Part shown: positions 55,605 through 64,000 of the stretch, piece by piece | Layout: every line of letters begins with the position of its first letter | Numbering within the stretch: the first letter of the stretch is position 1 | Source: Elymus sibiricus | Lineage: Eukaryota > Streptophyta > Magnoliopsida > Poales > Poaceae | Reading direction: 5' to 3' | Assembly: GCA_039707655.1 (NCBI GenBank) | Contig: CM077674.1 | Span: 237,747,904-237,811,903 of the forward strand | Length of the DNA: 64,000 nt | Notes under the pieces: model-generated | The model's input: the letters and a program-made list of their open reading frames with translations, nothing else | What the model was told of the DNA's origin: nothing | Database searches by the model: none | Made by a program: the position numbers and the translations under genes

Positions 55605-56850
55605 TGTACATCCATGACGATTTTATGACAGAATCACGATAGTCATACCTGTGCTGTCATAGAAGTGTTCAATGACAATACTAAAATTATCATCACAGAA
55701 AGTGACCACTTCCATGATGATAAATGGCACATCATGGGAGTGGTTTCGTCAAGGGTAACCGGCACGTGGCATCCACCATAACGGTTCGCCGTTACGCTAT
55801 CGGGTCTGGTTTTGGATCCGATAACCCGTTAATAGCCACAACCAATGGCGATTTTCCACAAGTAAAATTATCATTCGTCGAAGGACACATGTGTCAGCTC
55901 GTTGTTGGGACAGATGTCACCCATTCATTGGACGAGACACACCTATGAAACAGTGACACATGGACAGGCCCAACAGTGACCCATAGAGGATAAAAAGGCC
56001 GGCCTAGCGAAAGATAGCGGGATGGCCCATCTAGGGCCTACTTGCGCCAGGCCCATTTACAACCATAGCCCATAAGAGTCTAGCAAATTCAGCCTGTCAA
56101 CGGCCCATTAAAGACTGGACAACAATTTAGACCATCGACATTTCTAGCCGGTTAAGAGCCCGCTATGTCTTTGGGCTCATTTGCGGCCGGAGGATCTTCC
56201 TGCCGGTTATCGGCCCATTACTGGGATGGGCCAATTTCCTGGCCGTACGACTTTTGGCCTTTTAGCGCCCATCCTTATGTCGTGCCAATTTCCACCCCTG
56301 TGTAACTTTTGGCCTCCTAACGGCCCACACAGGACCTGGGCCAATCACTATCTGACCTGACTTTTGGCCTCTTAATGGCCCATATTCTCGGTGCCACTAC
56401 TTCGGCCCGGTGTGTCTTTCAGCCTGCTAAAGGCCCACAAGGAAGTTGGGTCGTATACAGACCGACTTGACTTTTGCCCTATTAGCGGCCGATGATCTCC
56501 AGTGCACAATTCCATCCCAACCTATCTCTCTGCCTGTTAAAGGCATGTTTTGTATGTCAGGCCACTAATGGCCTGGCCCATTTTCGACCTTTTAACGGCC
56601 TGACATGGAAACGGGCCGATCAATAACTGAGGTCTATTTTGGCCTGCTAATGGCCAGTTGGCTTGTTCGAATTATTTGGGCCCAGTCGAGCTTTCAGCCT
56701 GTTAATGACCCGTCAAAATTGTTGGGCCTGCTAAAGTTTATACATTGCCGTAGGCCCAATTAAACACAGGGCCCATGTCAAATCCGGTCCATCTAAGGCT
56801 CATGCCAATTTTGGCCTAGCAATAATAGCGAGCCACTACGGCGCCCATCC
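55605..56850 (+). repeat. Jorge-like subterminal region with degenerate GGCCCA repeats
   Basis: The end-proximal part (55605-55730) has TATGACAGAATCACG, TCATAGAAGTGTTC and CACTTCCATGATGAT, CACTA subterminal words. From about 55970 to 56830, GGCCCATT, GGGCC, TTTTGGCCT and GCCTGTTAA(C/T)G recur roughly every 35-80 bp. No protein-like frame is seen. Confidence 0.65.
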
Positions 56851-57930
56851 TGGGCAGTGGGCCGTTCACTTCGATGAAGGGCCCACATCGCTTTGTTCTA
56901 GTTATTAATTTCACTGCATATTTTGGCTTGTTTGCCGCTAGTAGAGCTTTCAACCCAGAAAGCTGGGTGCTAGCCGCGCTAAGCAAATACATGACATACA
57001 AGGAAAAACATAGCACATCAAAGTATATATTACAGGAAATTACATCCACTGGGCAATCAAAGATTGATGCCGGTGCAAATAAATGAACAGAGCTTAATGA
57101 TCTAGAACCTCACAATCTGCAACTTCAGCGCGGATGTCGCCAATAAGCATTTGAGCAAGTTATTTCTTCTTTGCTACACTGTCAGTGAAATCATTGATCA
57201 GTTGTTGTTGCACAAGAATGTACACCTCTGATTCCTCCATGATTTTTAGCGTTGCTTCAGCCAGTAATTGGTTCACAAACATACATCTTATCCGTTGGAA
57301 TCAAGACAGAGGAAACTGAACAGATTCAGATGGTGATTTTGGCAGGCTTGTATCACTGATAGTGGAGAGTGTCTCGACCACTGTATCATAACTTAAATTA
57401 GGGGGAAATCTAAACAGATTAATCAAGAGTTATTGCAGTATTACCTGCACTAGATTTATTGGAGAGAAACAATGGGGTTGCCTTGCTGTCTTTTGGTTTT
57501 GTCTTCTTATCTTCAAGAGCCTACACCAAATTAACACAATAAGGTACAAATTTCATTGGCCAGGTCAGTTAATAGGAAAGCAGCATTGACACAATGAATG
57601 TTTGGACAACCAGACCACATCAGCCTACACAAAATTAACATAATATGGCACGGCAATCATCGGCCAGGTAAATTCATAGGAAAGAAACATTGACACAATG
57701 AACGATTAGGCAACCAGACCACACCACTACATTTTAGTAATGTGCAACATATGAGATGGTACAATCATGCAGCTCAGTATGCAAAACTACCAGGCAGTTT
57801 TCCTTATAAAAACTACATTAGTGACTTAATTATACATTTTTCTAAAGAAAATATAGATGAGATAATTGGTGTAGGGTACTTAAGGTTGGATTCACGCCGA
57901 TGCTACTTAATAAACTAAATATTGATGTAA

Positions 57931-58190
57931 AAATATAGTGATATACAACGGGTACTTACTTCAGCATTGGAGCGCGGAGCATTGATGCATGATACTTTCC
58001 TCGAACACGATCCTAGTTTATGACGTTTGCTAGTAATTAAGCATAATTCCTACAAGAGATGTGTAAGACATGCTGATGTAAAAATATAGTGATATACAAC
58101 AGGTACTTACTTCAGCATTGGAGCATGGAGCATTACTGCAAGATACTTTCCTCGAACACGATCCCATATTAGGATGTTTGCTATAAAAAA
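57931..58190 (-). repeat. Tandem duplication of an exon with flanking intron
   Basis: Copies at about 57931-58046 and 58080-58190 share AAAATATAGTGATATACAAC, a GTACTTACTTCAGCATTGG donor region and CTTTCCTCGAACACGATCC. Each encodes a GSCSRKVSC-N-A-P-C/R-SNAE peptide followed by a GTAAGTACC donor. Confidence 0.8.
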
Positions 58191-58609
58191 AGGCTATTTT
58201 CTACAAGAGAGATGCGTAAGACACGTGTAGAAAATATAGGTTCAAATGTGATATGACTGCTATAAAATTTCATGACACAAGGATACATAAATGCTTCTTA
58301 GCAAGTAGTCAAACTGTTTTTGTTGGACAGCAGTGGACAGGTTCTTTAACCACTGGAATCTGGTTATTATCTGTAGGAGTTGGGTTTCTCTATGCTGGAG
58401 TAGTACCTATGAACACTGGAGTTGGGTGACTATCTTCTAGAGCTTCGATCTTTGGCAAAGAGCTTGTATGTACCCATTCAAATTCTAACATAGCCCTCTT
58501 CTGCTTACATGACTTGTACAGAAGAATGGTGCTTCAATTATAAAACATGCTATGGCAGAGAGATGGAATAGATACTGAAGAAAAGAAAGGCATGGCATAT
58601 TGTCATGTA

Positions 58610-58706
58610 CTTCATCCGGAAATAACTAGATGTATCTAGATGTATTTTAGTACTAGATACATCATTTTTTATCAATTTCTATGAGAAGTAATCCGGACTA
58701 AGGGAG
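58610..58706. mobile_element. Stowaway-type MITE, 97 bp
   Basis: Ends CTTCATCCGGAAATA and TAATCCGGACTAAGGGAG are imperfect inverted versions of the Stowaway/Thalos ends, flanked by TA (58608-58609 and 58707-58708). Internal ATGTATCTAGATGTATTTTAG and TACTAGATACAT match the palindromic Thalos body. Confidence 0.8.
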
Positions 58707-60109
58707 TATGATGTACAAGCTAAGGATACGACAGGACAATAGAGTAAAAGAAACATTAGCTGAATCAAAAACTGTATGATATCTGGAATATATACTTAAG
58801 AAAAGAAAGGCATTCCCATGTATGATGGGCAAACTAAGATTGTGATAGAATAGTAGAATGACACTTCAATGTTAAAAAACATGGTTTGGTAGACGCCTGG
58901 AGTACATACTGATGAGCAACAATGCATGCGATATTCAGAAGGATGATGTCCAAACTAAGCAGATGTCATTACAACAGAGTAGAATGACAATACTTAAATT
59001 TGAAAACATGTTATCATGAATGAAATAGGTACAAAAAAATAGGAAGGCATGACATATTCATATGTATGATCAGTGGGCTAAGCACACCGCATTGCAACAG
59101 AGTAGATGCATTGCAAGACATTATATGCATGATGCAACCCATATCACAGTTCAAGTTAGAGCAAGGACCTTGTGGGGTGAATAGGAATCATCATCTCTCT
59201 GCAACTCTTCTGAAGAACTACATTTAACTGTTCCATCATATTGAATATCATTGACGTCGAGTTTGTTGGCTGTTGCATTGCTCCGTGAGTTTCTTTTAGT
59301 GGATTTGTTCCGATATTTAGTATAATTGTGTGCAATAATATCTGACATGCATGTAAGATAACTAGTAGTGAGATTATGTAATGAGTGCCTATAGGAGACG
59401 ACTTAACTAGTAGGAGTCGAGTTAAATAGCAGCAACAGGTTGATACCATAAAGACTAAAGAGAGAGCACACATGATAGCTACAAAATATATACTGTTTGT
59501 ACTTGAGATTAACTAGATGGCACACAAAACTTGAGATTGACTGGATGGCACACAAAAGGGGTATAATCACCAGCCAGTGGGATAGCTTTGGCTGAGGGAC
59601 GATGACTATGGAACAACATTAACTGATGCACATGTCTCTTATCTGAAGTATGACTCTAAGAGATCAACATGAATGTACAGTGACAGGTGATAATGTATTT
59701 TCCATGCTTAGATGAATAACAAGGCATAAATGCTGGACACAAGATGAGGGTACAACCTATATTGCCGTCCAACGTAGGAGTGAGCACCATCTGCTTACTC
59801 GTTGATGGCGCTGTGATTGTTGTGGCTGTCCATGTCGGGGAGGCACATTCGACAGAGGGAACTATTGAGTCAGGAGTATAGCTCGTTTCTGGTGTATGCT
59901 TCACTTGTTGGAGCAGCTCCGGTGAGAAGGAAGACAGTGTGGCTGAAGAGATAGAAAACAGACAATGTTAAGAATGACACATATCTCTGATCTGAATAAA
60001 CTGTTCAGGATCTAAGACATCAACAGTAAGGTAAGAGACTGGTTACACATTAGTCAACTAGAAACTAAATTGGGGCCAGATGTTTTTTATTTTATTTTTT
60101 TGAACTGTT

Positions 60110-61000
60110 CGATAAACGCCGGATGGCTGGATGGCCCTCTTGTGCCTCCCGACTGTCAGTGTTCAGGATCTTCATCGAACAGCCAGCGACCACCGGCAGA
60201 GCTGCCTGCCTTCGCCGTCCATGGCGGCGACAACTCAGACCTTGACCCCGCACCCGCCCCCACCACACAGCCGTGCTTGCGTCACCCCTGGCGATACCTC
60301 AAAGACTCACCGTCATCAAGATCTGGCGCCAGCAGTAGCTTGACCCCACAAAACCCTAAGATAGGTGCCCAAGTGCTGCTTCCAGGTGAACCTACAGCTC
60401 CGCACCTGTAGGATAGACACCGAGGCACTGCTTCCCTGGCCAACCGGTAGCCTAGGAGCTCCGCCGCCTCTAGGGGTGCTGCTTCCTTCCATTGGGAATA
60501 TACTGACCCAGAATAAAAATTCAGGCAACTGACGCGTAGATAAAGTGAATAAGATGAGTGTATGGGCTATCTTACGGCCCAGTGAAGTAGGCATCTCAAT
60601 CTGCCGGGTCGATGATTCCGGCAGGGTTGCGGTGGCTCCCGGCGACGGGAAAGCAGATATGTGGCGGCGATCGACAGCTATGGGGGACCATCGCTGGGGC
60701 GCTGGACGCATCAGAGGTTGGAGCCGCTCTGGCGCCATGCACGACGGTGCGGTTGAATTGGCTCCGGTACGGTTCACACGGTCGACTAGGAGGCAGCTGT
60801 GGCAGCACAAAGCAAGAGGCACATGATGGAAAACGGGCAGCGGCTCTGGCATTAGGGAAGAGGGCGACGGTGAATTTGGTGTGGTGGGGGGCATGGAGGA
60901 GGGGCTGAGGTTTTGCAGCTGGGGAGAAGGTGATTTGGCACACACGGTGTATGAATGAGGAATTGGGAGGGGGAACCATGTCTTACGGATGCATTTTCCT
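60110..61000 (-). other. GC-rich 5' region of the CACTA C gene
   Basis: High GC with long overlapping frames on both strands. Probably a leader or promoter region of the minus-strand gene; the longest minus frames (60316-60945, 60596-60979) show no recognisable domain. A coding first exon cannot be excluded. Confidence 0.4.
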
Positions 61001-61104
61001 CAAGTGTGGGGGAAGTTACAACTATGCCCCTGAATTTTAACGTGTCGACTTGGGTCGGACTCTTGAGGGTCGGGGATAGTAGGGTAACTTGCATCTCCCA
61101 AAAA

Positions 61105-61250
61105 TAGTGGGCGCCAGCGATTTCGAGCGAGGAGGGCGTGCTTTGAAATAATGGGCGCGAGCGATTTCGGCCGAGGAGAGGGTGTTTTGCCGCCCATGGT
61201 TTATGAATTATTGGGCGCCTATCATTTCGGCCGAGGAGAGGGCGTGCTTG
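61105..61250 (+). repeat. Short tandem repeat, three units
   Basis: Three units carrying GGGCGC(C/G)AGCGATTTCG or GGGCGCCTATCATTTCGGCC followed by GAGGAGAGGGYGT occur at about 61108, 61152 and 61213. Confidence 0.75.
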
Positions 61251-61440
61251 GATGAAGTTACAAACCTACCCTCCATATACAAATGGCCAATTGATGCGAC
61301 CCCCAGATAGGCCGGTAATTTCGTGTCTCCCGTTTATTTGCTCGGGCAAATTCCACCGAGCAGAGGGTGTTTTAGCGGTTCGTTCAAATTTTGGGAGAAC
61401 AAGGATCCACGTCTACCGTACCAAGTCCATTCAAATCAAT

Positions 61441-62073
61441 TTTTGAGATATTAGATCTATAGTGTCACATCTTGCCACTTCTTTTTTAGATGGTGAGATG
61501 ATGCTCGGGAGTAATGTGTTTTACATCTTGTTGCTACCGATTAATTTGTCAAATGGTTGATCCACTCAAAACGTGAATCAAACCCAAAATGAAATACCTC
61601 AGCTCATTGACCAGCTCATAATTGTGGACTAATTCCAAAATTGAACACTCAGTTGAATAGCATGTTGTATTATAGTATATGACACCATGCACATGCTCAA
61701 AATCAAATTAATGAACCTGTTTGACACCCCTATCCCCTTCATTTGTGAATTGCAAATACCATGTTGTCTAGTTCAAACATTTGAATGCAATTTATATTGA
61801 ATCATGGTTTGTATCAGTCTTCGATGCATAAACGTGACCTCTCCCCTCTCCCCCACTCATGTTCTCTCTCTAGTCGGCACTCTATGTTTATCTCACGCGC
61901 ATACAAACACAATCCTCGCCTGTCCCTCTCTCTCTCTAGGTCTTTTTAGCTCGCATGCACACTCTATGTATGAATCTCTCTCGCACAAAATGTATGACTC
62001 TCTTTTCTGAGCTAACTAGCTAGGGTGCACTCATGGGACACACACAAATTCTCTCGCTCGTTGTCCATAACTC
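61441..62073 (+). other. Spacer at the right of CACTA C
   Basis: This is AT-rich sequence to about 61800, then CT-rich sequence. No gene or terminus is seen. Confidence 0.45.
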
Positions 62074-63177
62074 TCTCACGCACCACTCCGTCATCTTGGG
62101 GCCCTTCTCTCCCTCTCTCTCAAACCTTCTATCTTCATGGGTCACACAAACACATATCTCACTCGCACTATATAGACCCATCTACCACTCTCTCTCCCTT
62201 GTTCTCTCTCTATCTCACACGCACACACACACAATCTCCCCCTAAGTACGACTATCTCTCATTCCACCATAGGCACACGCACTCCCCCTAGGTATGATTA
62301 TATCTCACTCTACATCACAAACAAATGCATTGTCTCTTTCCATCCACAGGTCTATCTAGATATCTCTTGGGGTATCTTCCTATCACACACACACCTTTTT
62401 TCTCGATCTCCCACCCATATAGTCTATCTCGAGGGGACCTCTCTATCACAAACACGCCCTCTCTCCCTCCCCATGCCTCAATTTTCTCCGTACGTCTCGC
62501 TCGACCTCTCTCCCTTTGTTGTCATACCTCTCTTGGACACGTGCTAGGGGCCTCTCTCTCTTCGTTGCAAACAACCACACACTATCTCCGTGTATCTCCT
62601 CACCTCGGTTCCACTCTCGGAGATGCATGCGTGATACATTTTAACAAGACACACACACTCTCTCTACTTTATCGTGTGTTATCCCTCTCTCTCTCTCTGC
62701 ACACTCACTCTTTCTCCCTCACACACCTAATCTCTCCCTAGATAGGTACTCTCTCCGGTGCATAGCATATAGATTTTTTGAAAAGTCAAAACTCACAAAG
62801 ATAGAGTTTCATTTTATATATGTTTGGTACTGTAGATATAAAATATTTTCTCTATAAATTTGGTCACAGCATCGAAGGTTTGATTTTTTCAAAAAAAATT
62901 AGGCACTACATTATCGAACGGAGGGCGTATCTCTTTATTTGTATCAACTTTCTCACGCACCACTCCATCGTCTCGGGGCTCTTATGTCTCTCACTCACAC
63001 TTTCCATTTCCCTAGGTCACACATACACATATCCCACTCGCACTAGATAGACGCATCTAACACTATCTCTCCCTCATTCTCTCTCTATCTCTCACATGCG
63101 CGCGCACACACACACACCACCCCCTTAAGTACGACTAACTCTCACTACATCATAGGCACACGCACCCTATGTATGAC

Positions 63178-63202
63178 TATATATATATATATATATATAT
63201 AT
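63178..63202. repeat. (TA)n microsatellite
   Basis: About 12 AT dinucleotides, absent from the corresponding place in copy 1 of the duplication. Confidence 0.9.
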
Positions 63203-63586
63203 CTTACTCTACATCACAACACACGAATTGTGTCTTTCCCTCCATATGTCTAGCTCGATCTCTCTCGAGGCATCTTTCTATCGCACACAAACTTTGTCTA
63301 TCGATCTCCCACCCATACAGTCCCCTCACCATCTCGAGGGGATAACTCTATCACAAACAAGACCTATCCCTCCCAGTGCCTCCATTTTCTTCGCATGTCT
63401 CACTCAACCTCTCCCCTTGTTTGCCACACCTCAATTGGCCATGTGCCAAGGGTCTCTCTCTCTCTTCGTTGCAAACATCCTCACACTATCTCTGTGTATC
63501 TTCCCACCTCGCTTTCTCTCACAGAGATGCATGCGTGATATGTTTGCATAAGACACACACACTTTCTCTCTACTTTATCACATGTT

Positions 63587-63590
<4 letters not shown>

Positions 63591-63622
<32 letters not shown>
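63591..63622. repeat. (TC)n microsatellite
   Basis: About 16 uninterrupted TC dinucleotides; copy 1 has a shorter run near 62685. Confidence 0.9.
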
Positions 63623-63625
<3 letters not shown>

Positions 63626-63652
63626 GTGTGCACACCAACACTTTCTCCTTCA

Positions 63653-63946
63653 GAGCAAGTACAATAGTGGGCTATTAGCCTGCTTACATGGCGCTTTTGC
63701 CTATGTGGAGGAAAGAGGCATGACAAAAGTGAAGGAGTGGGCTCTTATGCAAGAGCCCGCCTGTACGTGTGCTCCTAGGTAAAAACATTTAATGAGAGGA
63801 AAGAGATAGAGAGAAAGCGAGAAAAAGTTGTAACCTTATAGCCAACCTTATAGCTAGCACTATTGTATGAGTAACTAATAATGCTAACTCTTGATGACAT
63901 GGCATGCTTATATAGCCAGCAGCTAGCTGTATTATTAACCATGCTC
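63653..63946. mobile_element. MITE with GAGCA ends, 294 bp
   Basis: It starts GAGCAAGTACAATAGTGGGC and ends AATTAACCATGCTC-like (GAGCATGGTTAAT on the minus strand), an imperfect inverted repeat, flanked by TCA on both sides (63650-63652 and 63947-63949). The undivided copy 1 (near 62711) lacks it, which fixes the borders. A Tourist/Harbinger-type origin fits the 3-bp repeat; a Mutator-type origin is possible from the end sequence. Confidence 0.7.
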
Positions 63947-64000
63947 TCACACACACACACTCGATCTCTCTCTAGTTAGGTGCTCTCTCTGGTCCATAGC

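Larger units (their letters stand above)
57080..59943 (-). pseudogene. Multi-exon CACTA C gene of unknown function
   Basis: Exon-like segments on the minus strand with GT-AG borders: 59757-59943 (acceptor CTCTTCAG; QVKHTPETSYTPDSIVPS and TPTLDGNI), about 59172-59362 (KYRNKSTKRNSRSNATANKL, DDDSYSPHK), about 58330-58515 (LEFEWVHTSSLPKIEALEDS, PVVKEPVHCCPTKTV), about 58105-58187 and 57955-58036 (both GSCSRKVSC), about 57450-57530 (ALEDKKTKPKDSKATPLF), and about 57080-57290 (AEATLKIMEESEVYILVQQQ). In-frame stops, for example TAG replacing a probable Gln after TTPA, make this copy a pseudogene. It is Ser/Thr/Lys-rich with no domain I can name. Its place within a Jorge-like CACTA suggests an element-borne accessory gene; I do not assign a function. 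Exon borders are approximate. Confidence 0.5.
54185..61440 (+). mobile_element. CACTA element C (Jorge-like), left end and internal gene region
   Basis: The terminus CACTACAAAATACACTTCC starts at 54185, with a possible TAT target repeat at 54182-54184. After removal of the hAT insertion, the terminal region reads as a continuous Jorge-type end with TTCTATGACA-like repeats, a GTCGTC/GGCCCATT-rich zone and a minus-strand gene. The right terminus was not found; 61440 marks only where recognisable content fades. The family name is from memory. Confidence 0.65.
62074..64000 (+). repeat. Tandem duplication of a CT/CA-rich segment
   Basis: Copy 1 (62074 to about 62766) and copy 2 (62951 to at least 64000) share ordered landmarks: TCTCACGCACCACTCC, CACATATC(T/C)CACTCGCACTA, AAGTACGACTA, CATAGGCACACGCAC, CAAACA(C/A)G(C/A)CCT, GAGATGCATGCGTGATA and TTTCTCC. 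Copy 2 carries the MITE at 63653. CT and CA simple repeats dominate both. Confidence 0.8.

Noticed and set aside
61804..63678. Ser/His/Leu-rich frames in the CT/CA-rich region
   Set aside because: They are generated by CT and CA simple repeats and have no protein signature.

Overview
This window reads as intergenic DNA from a large grass genome, most likely a Triticeae species (wheat, Aegilops or barley relative). I see no host gene. Nearly everything can be assigned to nested transposable elements of types typical of Triticeae: chromovirus, Athila-like, LARD-like and copia LTR retrotransposons, several CACTA elements, a hAT derivative, a Stowaway and another MITE. All family names come from memory of protein and terminal motifs, because no database search was possible.

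Layout. (1) 1-5167: the 3' part of a Ty3/gypsy chromovirus (RNase H, integrase, chromodomain-like tail, polypurine tract and a complete 3.4-kb 3' LTR). It is inserted into an acidic open reading frame of the next element. (2) 5168 to about 34864: a large decayed CACTA element (called A). On the minus strand it carries an acidic ORF and a GRF zinc-finger gene with a C-terminal membrane segment. On the plus strand it carries a tnpD-type transposase, a 1.4-kb higher-order tandem repeat, and a second gene with plant En/Spm transposase domains, a 30-bp coding minisatellite and a Ulp1-like C48 protease region. Two retroelements interrupt it: an Athila-like element at 12837-19932 and a LARD-like non-autonomous element at about 23893-32840. 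(3) About 34865-47324: a minus-strand Ty1/copia element of probable SIRE/Maximus type, with decayed gag-pol and an extra third coding region that appears to have its own TATA promoter. (4) 47325-54184: the left end of a second CACTA element (B), with several GC-rich tandem arrays and, at its right, a tnpD fragment very similar to that of element A. (5) 54185 to at least 61440: a Jorge-like CACTA end (C), interrupted by a 1345-bp hAT derivative and carrying a minus-strand multi-exon gene of unknown function. (6) 61740-64000: CT/CA-rich sequence containing a tandem duplication of roughly 0.7 kb. One copy is interrupted by a 294-bp MITE.

How the parts relate. The likely order is that CACTA A received the chromovirus, the Athila-like element and the LARD. 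CACTA B appears to have landed in the 5' LTR of the copia element, CACTA C in the tnpD remnant of B, and the hAT in C. Almost all genes are broken by stops and frameshifts, so the window looks transpositionally dead. The parts most worth checking are the internal promoter of the copia third ORF, the gene set of CACTA A (tnpD, En/Spm plus Ulp1, GRF-membrane protein), and the higher-order repeat whose period is restored when the Athila insertion is removed in silico.
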